A stretch of DNA of 36,335 nt from a virus, in IMG/VR virus record IMGVR_UViG_3300017724_002480, positions 1 through 36,335 of that record. One strand, 5' to 3'. The position numbers were made by a program, and so were the translations under genes. Positions 15,346-26,300 of this stretch are shown here, in pieces. Numbering within the stretch: position 1 is the first letter of the stretch; every line of letters starts with the position of its first letter. The notes under the pieces were generated by a model. It worked only from the letters and a program-made list of their open reading frames with translations, had not been told where the DNA came from and did not search any database.

Positions 15346-15374
15346 ATTGTCACAAATATCTGTATATATGTCAA
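15346..15374 (-). promoter_or_regulatory. Candidate sigma70 promoter upstream of the beta-helix gene
   Basis: In the largest non-coding gap of the leftward block (15310-15377), the minus strand carries a perfect TTGACA (15374-15369), a 17-base spacer and GACAAT (15351-15346), the latter matching the -10 consensus at four positions including the key A and final T. The beta-helix gene starts about 30 bases after the predicted start site and has a strong AAGGAG. Confidence 0.45.
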
Positions 15375-15377
15375 AAT

Positions 15378-15581
15378 TTATTTATTCTTTTTCCTAAGAG
15401 GTTTACCAGCCGCACGGAGAGCTATTGCTACCGCTTGACGACGCTGTGCCTCTTTAGGCGTAATACCCATACGTTTGGCTAAAGTCCGGACGCCCTTAGC
15501 ACGAGCTTTTGAAGGTTTTTTCATAAGCTCCTTAATATTTGTAGAAACTGTTTTTTGTGATTTACCGCGTTTAAGAGGCAT
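15378..15581 (-). CDS. Small basic protein (67 aa), DUF6496-like
   Basis: A highly basic 67-residue protein starting MPLKRGKSQKTVSTNIKELM and containing RRQAVAIALRAAGK near the C-terminus. This pattern is frequent in short phage proteins with a QAIAIALSxAGK motif (DUF6496-like, from memory). Function is unknown; DNA or RNA binding inside the virion is a guess from charge. It overlaps the preceding 199-residue gene by 11 bases. No strong ribosome binding site is seen. Confidence 0.65.
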   Translation of the reverse strand: MPLKRGKSQKTVSTNIKELMKKPSKARAKGVRTLAKRMGITPKEAQRRQAVAIALRAAGKPLRKKNK

Positions 15582-16170
15582 TCATCATTCTCACAGATGG
15601 AGGAGTCATATCATTATCCTCAACGTTATCTTCTTCCGTATTTGCTAGTTCTTTCATTTTTGCCATGTGAACATCTTCTACATAAGCATGTTCATCTACC
15701 ATATTCATTTCTTCTGCTAATTCCATAATCATATCAGCATAGTGTTGAGTCTTCTCAACCTGATCTTCAGTTGCCATATTAGCTGCGATTGCTTTTTTCT
15801 CTACCTTGAATAGCATGTCATGGAGCATAGCGGATTCTATAGCTTCATCTGATGCTTCAATATCTTTGTATAGGGCCACAGCTGATGGACAAATATCAAA
15901 ATGCTTACTCTTAAAATCTCCTACTACAACTTGGTCTGTTGGGACTTCTGCTGTTTCAGATTCAGGCATTGGGGTATCAGTAGAATATACTAAATAATCA
16001 CGTGCACCATTCATCATAGCAGAACATTTAGCAAGCTTGTTAGTCCACCAAGTTGGAAGTGATGCTTCCATATCTTGTGGCAAAGAATCTAAAATATCAT
16101 TAGCATCTTCAATAATGGTTCTACACATTCTACGTGAAGAAGCTACATCAGTATGTCCATCTTTTTTCAT
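15571..16170 (-). CDS. Conserved hypothetical phage protein (199 aa), acidic C-terminus
   Basis: A mostly helical protein. The N-terminal half (MKKDGHTDVASSRR, then SLPTWWTNKLAKC, then GARDYL) resembles short proteins I have seen encoded near structural genes of marine phages, but I know no assigned function. The C-terminal half is acidic and Met-rich. It shares four bases with the preceding small basic gene (ATGA). Position among late genes suggests a virion or assembly role, which is inference. Confidence 0.6.
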   Translation of the reverse strand: MKKDGHTDVASSRRMCRTIIEDANDILDSLPQDMEASLPTWWTNKLAKCSAMMNGARDYLVYSTDTPMPESETAEVPTDQVVVGDFKSKHFDICPSAVALYKDIEASDEAIESAMLHDMLFKVEKKAIAANMATEDQVEKTQHYADMIMELAEEMNMVDEHAYVEDVHMAKMKELANTEEDNVEDNDMTPPSVRMMNAS

Positions 16171-16376
16171 TTACGTTTCCTTTTAAATCCTATTGGCTTA
16201 GAGTATTTAATTGGATACCCGAGCGAACGTTCTTTATTGATAAATTTCTCAAGTGTAGAATAACCCAATTTGCCACTGGTGGCAAGTTTTCTAATTCGTT
16301 CATTACGGCGTATACCCTGATTTGGGAATCTTAAAAACTTAAATTTTCCAACTTTGCGTAGTACTTTAGGTTTCAT
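16167..16376 (-). CDS. Small basic hypothetical protein (69 aa)
   Basis: A Lys/Arg-rich protein with a MKPKVLRKVGKFKFLRFPNQ start and a GFKRKRK end. No known domain. The start is uncertain: ATG at 16376 overlaps the radical SAM gene by 11 bases, as other junctions here do; ATG at 16394 or TTG at 16403 would add 6 or 9 residues, and an AGGAG lies 12 bases upstream of the TTG. It immediately follows a radical SAM gene, so a role as modification substrate is conceivable, but there is no direct sign of it. Confidence 0.5.
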   Translation of the reverse strand: MKPKVLRKVGKFKFLRFPNQGIRRNERIRKLATSGKLGYSTLEKFINKERSLGYPIKYSKPIGFKRKRK

Positions 16377-17364
16377 ATGTTGTATTTTGAGCATAGGCGT
16401 CAAAAACAGTTTTCTCTCCTGTCTTCAAATTTTGCTCTTCCTTTTCTATTGAAGATATAAGTTTACCACACTGTGATTTACACAATTTAAATGATCTCTC
16501 ATAACCTTTTAAATAATCTTGAAGTTTATTCCAATAATCATAACTTAAAATCTTTTCCATGGGAACATGAAAACCGTTAAACATCTGTTCAAACTTAGGA
16601 GGATAGTAAAAACGATCTCCAGACGTCTCATCATAGTAATGGCCACCTGTCCAACAACATCTAAAAACTAAACCTTCAGGAGAGATGTACCACTTACCCC
16701 AATCATCCCATACACAACGAATTATTTTCTCTGCTGTTTTCATTGCGTCAGTTTTTTTAGTATGAACAAATTTTCCAGATTTAGGTGCGAATACGTCACG
16801 AGAAGTCTTCACAGTAGAGAACGTAGTAAATCCAGAATCTACAGCAATTTGTTTAGCGGTATCTACCTGATGTTTATTATGCTCAAAAACGATATACTTC
16901 CAATGTACTTGAGGACGTTGCGTAGCTATAACTGACTTTGCATTTGCTAACACATTTTCGAACTTAGTATTAATACGGTACTTAGAGTGAGTATCTTCTA
17001 AACCATCTAAATCAAAGTTTATAATATCTTTATCTGTTAAAATATTTCCTACCTTGGTCCAATAATCATGACCATGTATGCCGCCGTTTGTGTGTATTTT
17101 AATTTTAGTACCTTGTGACTTTACATAAGAAATTATTTCTCTGAAATCTTTATTCATTATAGAGTCCCCAAAATTACCGTTTAACAGTAACCACTCTACA
17201 TTTTGTAGGAGTTCAGGATAAAATAATTTTTGAAAATTGTCATAAGTGATTGTATGTTGTTTATCGTTTAAGTTTACTCGGAGAGGCTTCCAACGATGGC
17301 ACGCTGGGCATCTAGCATTACACCTAAATGTAAGCTCTGTTGTTAATTGTCGGTATTTTCTCAT
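16366..17364 (-). CDS. Radical SAM enzyme with SPASM-like C-terminal cysteines
   Basis: A 332-residue enzyme. The [4Fe-4S]/SAM motif is C15-NAR-C19-PA-C22, close to the N-terminus. LLLNGNFGDSIMN stands at the position of the GGE strand, and NFDLDGLEDTHSKYR is the usual mid-barrel region. The C-terminal third has more cysteines (RCVWDDWGKWYISPEGLVFRC and FKLCKSQC), typical of SPASM/twitch auxiliary cluster domains, as in peptide-modifying and sugar-modifying enzymes. It begins at a TAATG junction with the fibre-like gene and lies wholly within the tail-fibre part of the late operon. The substrate is unknown; a virion protein or an adjacent small peptide is possible. Confidence 0.85.
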   Translation of the reverse strand: MRKYRQLTTELTFRCNARCPACHRWKPLRVNLNDKQHTITYDNFQKLFYPELLQNVEWLLLNGNFGDSIMNKDFREIISYVKSQGTKIKIHTNGGIHGHDYWTKVGNILTDKDIINFDLDGLEDTHSKYRINTKFENVLANAKSVIATQRPQVHWKYIVFEHNKHQVDTAKQIAVDSGFTTFSTVKTSRDVFAPKSGKFVHTKKTDAMKTAEKIIRCVWDDWGKWYISPEGLVFRCCWTGGHYYDETSGDRFYYPPKFEQMFNGFHVPMEKILSYDYWNKLQDYLKGYERSFKLCKSQCGKLISSIEKEEQNLKTGEKTVFDAYAQNTTYET

Positions 17365-18494
17365 TATGCTAAACTAAATATTGTTACTACTGTTCCAGAC
17401 GGGATAGATACGTCTTTAAATTGGATAGTATCATTAGATAAGTGATATACGAATTCTGTGTTACCTTGAGTAACTCCATCTAAAGATACTACAGCAATGT
17501 TAGCATGTGAAGTGATATCTCGGCCAACAAAAAAACAATTTGACGTACCTAGTGCGGAGTTAACATTAGTAAAGGGTGTCATCTCTGTCGATGATGCAAC
17601 ATTATCTGAAACTACATTGATATTAGCATTAAGGCGTGTAAATGTGATAAAATCATTTGAGGCAGCGACGGCTACGTTAGTCACACGTCTTGCCTCAACA
17701 GCCGTAGCAAAAGTGCTATTGGCAGTAATTCTAGCCTGTAAAGCAGCAGCATTATCTGTTATAGCAGTATTAAGATCAGCACCACCATATTTAACAGTTG
17801 TCGCTGAAAGTATTCCTACAGTAATGTTACTTAAAGTTACAGCCGATAAAGAAGTATTAGAGGGGGGATCTGCGGTATCTGCTACAGTAAATGCTAAAGC
17901 AGACTCATCATAAAAGAGCGCTGCATTTCCTTGGTTACCTCTATTAAATAATATACCAACATCAGCAGAAGGAGAGCCTGTCCCTCCCTCATTCAACATT
18001 ATCATACGGTCTTCTACAGTCAAACTTGTAGAATCGACTATAGTTTGGTCACCATTTACTGTAAGATTTCCAGTAATCACTAGATCATCTTGCATAGTTA
18101 CTTGTCCGGTAAACGGGGTAGTACCAGTAATTATGTTAGTCACATTTGTGGAAGTTTGATTAAGATTAGCTAAAAGTTGAATAGTGTTAGCAATAGCAGA
18201 GATAGAGTTACCGCTTACAATACCAATATTAGCAGTAGCTTGGACGCTGTTGGCAGCCGCGTTAAACGATACTATATCAACATTATTCTCTACAGTATTA
18301 ATATTTGACTGAAGAGAATTAATGTTAGATGTAAGATCGACATGCACTGCGGAAGAATTCGCAGCAGCTGTTAAAGCAATCAAACCTACAGCACCTGGAC
18401 TTAAATGTCTAGCGCTGATAGCGCCGTTTGCTAATAAAGCAGCACTTAGTGCGTTATCTGCTATTACAGTTCCTGTTACACGTGTTAAAGCCAT
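17364..18494 (-). CDS. Tail-fibre-like structural protein
   Basis: A 376-residue protein, Ala/Asn/Thr/Ser-rich, with repeats of short aliphatic-Asn strands in the first 130 residues that suggest a trimeric helical or beta fibre. The middle segment (DLVITGNLTVNG, then EDRMIMLNEGGTG, then DVGILFNRG) is a pattern recurrent in marine phage structural proteins. The C-terminal ~60 residues look like a compact beta-domain. AAGGAG is five bases before the ATG. It follows the acidic repeat protein and is coupled to the radical SAM gene. Confidence 0.65.
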   Translation of the reverse strand: MALTRVTGTVIADNALSAALLANGAISARHLSPGAVGLIALTAAANSSAVHVDLTSNINSLQSNINTVENNVDIVSFNAAANSVQATANIGIVSGNSISAIANTIQLLANLNQTSTNVTNIITGTTPFTGQVTMQDDLVITGNLTVNGDQTIVDSTSLTVEDRMIMLNEGGTGSPSADVGILFNRGNQGNAALFYDESALAFTVADTADPPSNTSLSAVTLSNITVGILSATTVKYGGADLNTAITDNAAALQARITANSTFATAVEARRVTNVAVAASNDFITFTRLNANINVVSDNVASSTEMTPFTNVNSALGTSNCFFVGRDITSHANIAVVSLDGVTQGNTEFVYHLSNDTIQFKDVSIPSGTVVTIFSLA

Positions 18495-18511
18495 ACTAGC
18501 TCCTTAATTAA

Positions 18512-19114
18512 TTATTTTTTCTCATCTTCTGATTCTAATTCCGCAAAAAACTCTGATAAAAAATCTTTTTCTTCTAAAGCTTCTTCTTCAGAATCGTTAA
18601 AATGGGCAGCTACAACATCTTTAGTCTCAATCTTTTCTTGTTCTTTAACAGTCTCAACAGATTCTTCAGATTCAGCAACTTCGTCAAAGAAGTCAGCTAA
18701 AAAATCTTTTTGCTCTAAAGCCTCTGATTCGTCGTTTTCAAAAAATTCTTTAATAAAATCTTCAACTTGTTCATCTACTGACGGAGGTTTAAGTAACTCA
18801 TCATGAGTCATATCTATGCAGCATTTTTTTACAAACGATTCGATCCAGTCTAAATCTTCTTGTTTTGTTATTTCTTCAGTTTTATCTAAATATTGTAACT
18901 CAGAAACGACATTTTCGCCACGTTTTTCATAAAAAATTCCTACGATTTCCCCTTCTACTAGTTCAGGGATTCTAGGCTCATGCTCACTAATTAAAGTAAG
19001 TGGGAATGCCCTTTGTACTAATTTATTTGCTGCTTTTCCTTTGGAAAAGTCTCTATAATGGCAAAATACCATTTGTTGTTTCATTTCGTCTATTTGAAAA
19101 AGTATATATTCCAT
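18512..19114 (-). CDS. Acidic protein with internal repeats (200 aa)
   Basis: The N-terminal ~100 residues form a compact mixed domain (MEYILFQIDE start). The C-terminal half is strongly acidic and holds two near copies of the unit ALEQKDFLADFF / ALEEKDFLSEFF, each followed by Glu/Ser-rich sequence, and a more divergent earlier one (DFIKEFFEND). The repeats show at DNA level too (18554-18583 and 18695-18724). AGGA lies six bases before the ATG. By position it might be a fibre-assembly chaperone or a virion protein; no known family was recognised. Confidence 0.6.
   Translation of the reverse strand: MEYILFQIDEMKQQMVFCHYRDFSKGKAANKLVQRAFPLTLISEHEPRIPELVEGEIVGIFYEKRGENVVSELQYLDKTEEITKQEDLDWIESFVKKCCIDMTHDELLKPPSVDEQVEDFIKEFFENDESEALEQKDFLADFFDEVAESEESVETVKEQEKIETKDVVAAHFNDSEEEALEEKDFLSEFFAELESEDEKK
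18554..18583 (-). repeat. Imperfect direct repeat, copy A (second copy at 18695-18724)
   Basis: About 30 bases sharing AAAAAATCTTTTT and CTAAAGC with the second copy at 18695-18724 (plus-strand reading). Both encode the ALExKDFL repeat of the acidic protein, so they reflect an internal duplication of the gene. Confidence 0.6.
18695..18724 (-). repeat. Imperfect direct repeat, copy B
   Basis: Partner of the repeat at 18554-18583, in the same gene and in the same reading frame 141 bases away, that is 47 codons. Differences are mostly single bases, with both silent and conservative changes. Confidence 0.6.
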
Positions 19115-19121
19115 TTGTATC

Positions 19122-20345
19122 CTATGTTTTAATTATCCAATTAACAACGCAGTGTGGTAAAGTAACATCGTGCGTATGTCCAGCGAACGATATAGCTGTT
19201 ATAGCTGCTGCTGTACCTGCGTCTTTCGCACCTGTCGAAAAGTTTTGTGTTGTAGGTGAATTAGGATTTGCATTACCTGATTGAGAAGTAACTTTTCCGG
19301 CCCCAGTTACTGCTCCTGCTGAAACCCCTAAACCAATAGCTGTACTCAATCCGTATAAAGCTCTACCGCGACCGTCAGGCAAATTAAATGTGCCGGATCC
19401 GTCTCCCCCACCAAAGTTAACTCCACAAATGGCATATAAAGCTGCGTATGTTGTCCTACTTATTGCCTGCCCACCAATTCGTAGCCAACCAGTAGGAACA
19501 GAGGCGGTAGACCCTCCCCAAGCAACTATAGTTCCAGCAGGGACTAAAGGAACAGGAGCTGTAGTACCTCCTTGAATGGCTGATTGCAGAGCTAAATTAG
19601 AAGCCATAGGCGCGTAAGCACCCCCCTGATCTTTAAGGTTAAGACCAGCAGTAACTCCTGTAGATCCATGTACATGGATTAAGGCGACGTTAGCAGTAGC
19701 GCGAGTACCAAATCCGATAGAAGTGTCTTGAGTGGCGGCAGATGAAATTTTAAGAGTTGCAGCAGCGCCTGCTCCTCCATCTCCTGCGCCTGTTGTGAAG
19801 TCAGCTTTTGCTAGAAGAACATTACCATCTTTAAGTCTATCAGCAGTAATACTATCAAAAGCAAGCATAACATTAGTAACAGAGGCATTTGTTGGGGGTA
19901 TACCCACGTCAACAATGTCTGTCATGTTTGAAGCGTTACCTGATTTTAGATAGAGACGAGAATTACCAGACAAAGAACCAGAAGCTGATACAGTAGCAAC
20001 AAGCTCCCCTATCTCATATGAAGCAATATTACCTGCTAAAGCAACAATACCGTTTTCAACTCTGTTACCTACACCAACACGGGTAAATTTACCACCTACA
20101 GGAGAAGATTTAAAATGTACTGAATCTGATATGTATAACGCATTGGTAAGCGCACTTCTAAAGAGCATACCGTCTTGTTCGCCTACTCCTGCTCCAGAAG
20201 CGACAATATTAGTTGCAGTAGGTATAGCTTGAGATTTAAAATTCGTTAAGAGAGACCTAAGAGCATTGTTATACTGAGAACGCGCAGAGTTAAGAGAAGT
20301 ACCTGCTGTTGGTTCAATAAAGGTATTGGAATCTACTAATGACAT
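19122..20345 (-). CDS. Tail fibre protein with phage tail collar domain
   Basis: A 407-residue fibre protein. The first ~260 residues are Ala/Gly/Asn-rich beta-type fibre sequence. The segment PAGTIVAWGG to LPDGRGRALYG (roughly 268-332) is a phage tail collar domain, including WLRIGGQAISRTTYAALYAI and GDGSGTFNLPD. The last residues (HTHDVTLPHC) form the tip with a His cluster of the kind that binds metal in collar fibres. It starts eight bases after AGGAG, four bases past the J-like gene, as expected for a fibre attached to the tail tip. Confidence 0.85.
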   Translation of the reverse strand: MSLVDSNTFIEPTAGTSLNSARSQYNNALRSLLTNFKSQAIPTATNIVASGAGVGEQDGMLFRSALTNALYISDSVHFKSSPVGGKFTRVGVGNRVENGIVALAGNIASYEIGELVATVSASGSLSGNSRLYLKSGNASNMTDIVDVGIPPTNASVTNVMLAFDSITADRLKDGNVLLAKADFTTGAGDGGAGAAATLKISSAATQDTSIGFGTRATANVALIHVHGSTGVTAGLNLKDQGGAYAPMASNLALQSAIQGGTTAPVPLVPAGTIVAWGGSTASVPTGWLRIGGQAISRTTYAALYAICGVNFGGGDGSGTFNLPDGRGRALYGLSTAIGLGVSAGAVTGAGKVTSQSGNANPNSPTTQNFSTGAKDAGTAAAITAISFAGHTHDVTLPHCVVNWIIKT

Positions 20346-20348
20346 ATA

Positions 20349-23300
20349 TTATACTCCTGTTGCCGTTACTTGTACGGTGATTGGTCCATCGCCTAGACCA
20401 GCTGACGCACTATTCTCTATATCATACAAGGTAAACTGCGCTTGAGTAGAACTAGCTGAGGTGACCAACGCTGTTTGTGCTGTCTCCGTTGCGATTGGTG
20501 TAAAATTAAGCACAGGCCTATTCAAAAATCCTGCAGAGGAATAGTTAACAGTTGCAGGACTAGATCCGAATGATACGTCTGTTGTAAAAATTGTAACTTC
20601 TTTTTCTAGAGTATACCGAAGTTTATCAAATGTAAAGTCAAACTGTTCAGGCTCTTTGTTGTTTACTACAAATTTTAATTGGAACTGTCGCAAGGTTCTA
20701 GTTCCTGCCTCGTAGGGTACAAAACCGCCATCACCATTATCTGCTTGATCAAAGTTGGGATTTCCATCAGAATCAAGAGTTAAGTTACCGGTCGCAAAGC
20801 CCCCAGCTGCAACAGAATCATATAAAGCAGAATTTGCTGCGGTAGTAGTTCTAATAAACACCTGAGTAGATACAGCTCCTAAATCTCCTTCAAATGTCTC
20901 AGCAGAGCCAAAATCATTAAATTGCTTTAAATCAACTAAAAAGTAATTAGTCCCAGCCACAGAAAGATTTGCATAATTATTTCCTCCAGTAGATGTTCCG
21001 TTTGCGAAGAATGTGTTGCCCAGCTTAATAGTACTAGCATCTATAGTTCCAGCAATGAAGGCAACAACATTAGCGTTTGCATAGTCTCCTTGATCTAACA
21101 CTCCTGAAGAAGTGTAAGTGGTGAAACCAGAAGAATCAAGAGCAGAACTTCTTCCAGAGTCAGTATACAACTGAACTTGTGTAGCGCTCACTCTATTTAC
21201 ATAAAGTTCTTTGTTATTAAGTTCGTCCATTCCTAACACGTCATGGACAATAATTCTATCACCGTTTACAAGTCCGTGTTCACTGCCACTAGTAGTTACT
21301 ACAGCTGGGGAAGCTTTAGTAACACCAGATATAGGTATTGAATTTCCTACATAATCACCGCGAGTAGTTATGGCATAAACATTTCCTGATGATGTTGTAC
21401 TCATCAAGGTTTGGTTATTCGAATCAAATCTAATCGCACTAGTGCCAGTAAAAGTAGTGTTACTGTGGCCTAAAATACTACCGATCCCGCCAAAGCTCGT
21501 ATCTTTAAGCTGCCCTGCAGATGTTGCTTCAGTAGAGCTTTCAATAATTTGTGAGAACTGGTCATTAAAAGTAGATTGAATGGACTGAGTGCCTTCAGAT
21601 TCAATTAACACTGCTGCTGTAATTGTAGCACCAAAATCTCGTATTTCTGTTAAATAAGTAGCCTCTCCGTCTGCTAATATATCTGTAGGAGAGCCTGATA
21701 TCACACTGAATCCTGAACTAGAAGCATTTGCGTTATCTACAAGAGTAGAGGGGTTGCCTGTACCAGGAGTAGTCCCATCTTCCTTAAAGCGTACCACTCC
21801 TCCAAATAGTGTTTCTGTGAGAGCAGGGAAATTATCTTGTCCGTTGTTTGTATTAGTAATACCTGCAAAAGCTACACTCGGACTATCTTCGTTATATGCA
21901 GCTACAACTTGGTTTCTATTAGGTCTAGAAGTAGTAATTGTAGTTGCAACCACGCTTTCACTTAAGTTACCTGATGTGTCACGAGTTCTTGCAAGATAGG
22001 TAAATGTACCAAACGAGTCAATTGGGATTGACTTTCTGTTAACTCCAGCGGCTACCTGTACAAAAGGGTTACCTGCAATGAAGTTAGCTAAAGTAGCTGT
22101 ATGCGTACCTTGAAGACGTCTGATAACCACTTCTTTCAAGTCTAAGTCTGCTAATTCATCGTCTATTCTAACATACTGCCAAAAAAGTGTAATCTGGTCA
22201 GTTTGTTGGCCGCCTGTGAAGTTGAAAATATTTTGTGGTTTTGCTGTTTTACCGAGTATGCTTTTAGTAGCAGTGGTAGGAACACCTCTAATACTTTTAT
22301 TTAAAGGTACAATCCGAACTGTAACAGTGTTAACACCTGCACTAGCTCCTCTATTAGTAAAATTAATAGTATGCCTAATTTTACCATCCACATCAACACC
22401 AGTGGCAGGAATTTTAACAGTATTGAAAGATGTTAGATTAGAGGCACCCCCATCTTCATTGATATCTTCTACTTGATCAAGTTTGTATGAAATTTCATAG
22501 TCAGTTACTTCTTGTCCTGTAATATGAGTAAATGAGACAGTAATTCGAACAGCTACACCAGCAGTTGCGTCTCGGTACAAAGACTCAGTAATCTCAACAG
22601 GATTCACTTTTTGTATAGGTAAATTACTAACTCTTATAGATTTTTCAGAAAAAGCACTTTTACGAGAAAATTGATTAATATTCCTAGCCTTTATAGATGT
22701 TATACCTAGAGGTAAATTAGGAATGACAAGATCATCAGTTAAAAATAGCTGAGAGTAGTCAGTTGATAAATGTAGGTCATATATACCATTATTTGCTAAT
22801 CTAAATAGTCCTGGGTACTCTGCTTCACTATAGTCTAAAGTGCAAGTATTTGCAGAAACATTAGCCACAGTACCGACAGGGTTAGGAGATATATTAGTAA
22901 AACTAAACCCTGATAAATTTGATTCTGGTCTTTTTCCTAGATCAATTCTAAAAATTGAATTAGAACTAAGTGCTCCATTATAATTAGCACTTAGTGGGTC
23001 GTAACTAGTAGCTATAACTGGAAATACACTATTTACAGAAGTTTGTACGTTATCTCCTATTTCTATAGCTGGTACAGTATAATGGTCTAGGTCAATTCTA
23101 AATTCAGTATCCCCAGGCTGTACAGGATACACAATATTAGCTCTTTTACCTGCAACCTTGGCATTATTGTTAAAAGTAAACTGTCCTCTACTCTGTTCAA
23201 TACCGTCTACGAACAAAGTAGTAAATATTTTGTCTCTAGGTCTTACGGGTAATTCAATATGTAGATCCGAACCAGCAGCTGCTGTTATGGTATTAGTTAC

Positions 23301-26300
23301 TTCAAATTGCTTTCTACTCCCACTTACATAAAATGAGTTATTTGCGAAAAATCTAGAATCTAACATCTGATTAATACTGACATAAAAAGGTAAATCAGGT
23401 AATCTAGCAGATAATTTTTGTGTGCCTGTTTGAGTATCATTAATCGTAAGTGTATCAATTGTTTTATCAAAAGCTACTATATTTGCTGAAGTGGCGACAG
23501 TATCATCAGCAAAGGCGATAAAATTCTTTAGGCTATTCTTACCTGTCTTTTCAACTAAAGGAATAGTTACAAAATCTTGACCTTTCAATCCTAGAAATGT
23601 CCCATCATTGACTTCTAGCAGGTGCTTAAATATATTTTTCTCAAAAGCTACATTCAGTCCTTCAACAGTAAGTTTTAGGTTTGACCCAGAATCGACGCTA
23701 GTAATATTATTACAAAGTAATCTAACCTCTCCAATAGTGCTTGTATATCCACTTTTACCTACCAGAATACTTTGTCCTAGTTCTCCAGTTAGGGCAGCTG
23801 AATTATCTACTACAATATTTAACACACTTTGATGAGCATTAGTTACAGGTGTAGAGCCTGCTGGCGTTGCTAAAAAGTATTCAGTTGAAAAATTTTGAGA
23901 ATATCCAGTTCTTTCTGTTTTATTATCGATTATGCCATCTACAACTACAGAACCATCTTGTAGTCTACGAGGGGAAGCTCTGAAAGAAAATACTGGTGGA
24001 GGTGGTGCCGAGAAGGTACTATCAATGTCTGTATAAGCAGTAGGAGTGTAGTCAATAAAAGTATCCGAATCAACATACACATTAGAAACATATTCTTTTG
24101 CTACGATAGATATTTCTTCTGTTTCAGTTTCTCTTTCAATTTCGGCCACTGTAAATAGTTTACCTGCCTTATTAGTGCCTAAATCTCCAGGAGATACCCA
24201 CTCTCCCAAGCTCCACAAGTCGCCTTTTTCAGGAGCATCATTAGCCAACCACCCGTCGGTTTCAATATTTACTAAGGCCCCAGTAATTGGGTTAAATCTA
24301 TCCCGGACAGTAAGCATGATTAAATCAGCACCTACTGATACATTATCTGTGCCAATAAATTGATAGTCAGGAGCGTTATTACTTACAATATACAAATCCA
24401 TTCTATCGTTCTTTTGTTTGATAATACGTAGTGCTACAGGATAAGTATTGTTAGTAAATACAGCATCTGTCAACGCAGGAAAAGTAAAGTGTTCTAGAGT
24501 TACATTAGGATTAGCTGCGCCTACAGCAGAATTATTAGCTACTTTTCCTCCAAATCCGTAATTTACTCCTGTCATGTTCTGAGATACAGATATAACATCT
24601 CCAGGAGCTAGGGCTAAAGCTTCTAAGCTAGTAGTAAATGAAATAGTTCTTCTGAGATACTTTGTAGCTGCGATATGATATTGGGCATATCTAAGCGCCT
24701 GACTTCTTCTAGTAACTCCTTGCAGATCGAGACTGATAACATTTTCAATGGTAGAACGATCTGAACCATCGTTTTTATCGTCAGTATCAATTCTTACAGT
24801 TTCTCTTTTATAGTGATTTCTAGGGTCAACATAACTAACTTCAACTCCAGTAATCATGTCACTTTCTCTACCACCACTGATAGAAAATGAAGTATCTTTG
24901 ATATTAGTTTCATTGAAAATCATCGTAGGATATCGATTAGGTTGATCTACAGCGAGCGAGAGTTTACCAAACGAATATACTATAGTTCCTCTAAAAGATG
25001 CAGCAATCGTATTCAAAATATCCATTGTCGGCTGCACATCTGAAATTTGCATATCACAAATAAATCTACGCTCTTTGATAGGCGTACCATTAGGTAAACC
25101 TGTTAAGAGTGTCCTAATGATACCTGGATTAAACCCTTTTGGTTTATTACGGTAGCTGCCATCAGCTAAACCATCTACTCCTTGAAATTTACCTGTAATT
25201 TCATCACAGGCGTCACAATACTGTGCTACTTGATAAAACTTATACTTATCTATGTTATCTTCTTCAATACCTAATCCATAAGTTTTATTTGTTAAGATAT
25301 CGTAAATAATCCAGACAGGATTCTGGGACCAAGAGTATACAAACGAACCATCCCACGTTCCTACATATATTTGAGGATTAGGATCACTAAGTGCTGTGCT
25401 ACCGCTTTTTTGTAATCTATAACCTTGAGTGCCTATATAAAAACCTTGAGAAGCTAGACCAGGAACCTCTACCTGTCTCCAATCAATTTCTCCACTTTCT
25501 AAAATAGGCTGGTTATAGTTTGAAGGGACTTTGATAATTAGACCTTTTACCATTGAGCTAAAAGTAGGGATTTGTCCTACATGCTCGTTAATAGCTTTAA
25601 GAGCATACCCAATATGTGCAGTTCTTGGATAAGACTGCGGAGCTCTTTCTATTTCTGCCCAGCCGATGATCTGAACGTTAGAATTAATTCTTGAATCACC
25701 ACTCTCACTTGAGCTTTTTTCTACTGAAAATTTATAACCATCAGTACTTTGTAGCGAATCTGGAATTTCCACAGTGATATCAAACTTATAAGCAACATTA
25801 GTTTTACCAGAGATTGTTTTTTTAATTAAGATTAACTCTCCAGCCTTTGAATGCCCTGTGGGGTATACCAAAGGTTGACCTGCTCTATCAAACATCTGCA
25901 CCTGAACAGTTAAAGAGTGTCCTGACACATTACCTTGATCATCTTGTTGGAATAAAGAATTACATACAAATAAAAATCTAATAGCATCCCATGAAAACGC
26001 ACTAGTATCCTGAAGAATTACTCTGCTCTCAGGAACTCCATCGATGTTTCCTTTTTTAAGATTAACAGGAGAAGCAAAATTTTGAGGAGTTATAGACTCA
26101 TCACCAAATTTTTTAAGAGGAGCTTGTGTAGTTGTACCAGGGTTACTAAGTGTTTTAAAATCACTTGTTTTTTCGCTGCCATCGCCATCTAAGTTGATAA
26201 GATCATCAATAGAAGAATCGCTTATTTCAATATCTTGAGGGCCGTTAGGATTAATTCTGTAAAGAGGTCCTTCTCCTAAAGCTATTGTCGCAAACAGAAT

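Noticed and set aside
17497-19575. Long plus-strand open frames opposite the fibre genes
   Set aside because: They are hydrophobic or low-complexity antisense shadows of Ala/Thr/Ser-rich fibre genes, without ribosome binding sites or domain features.
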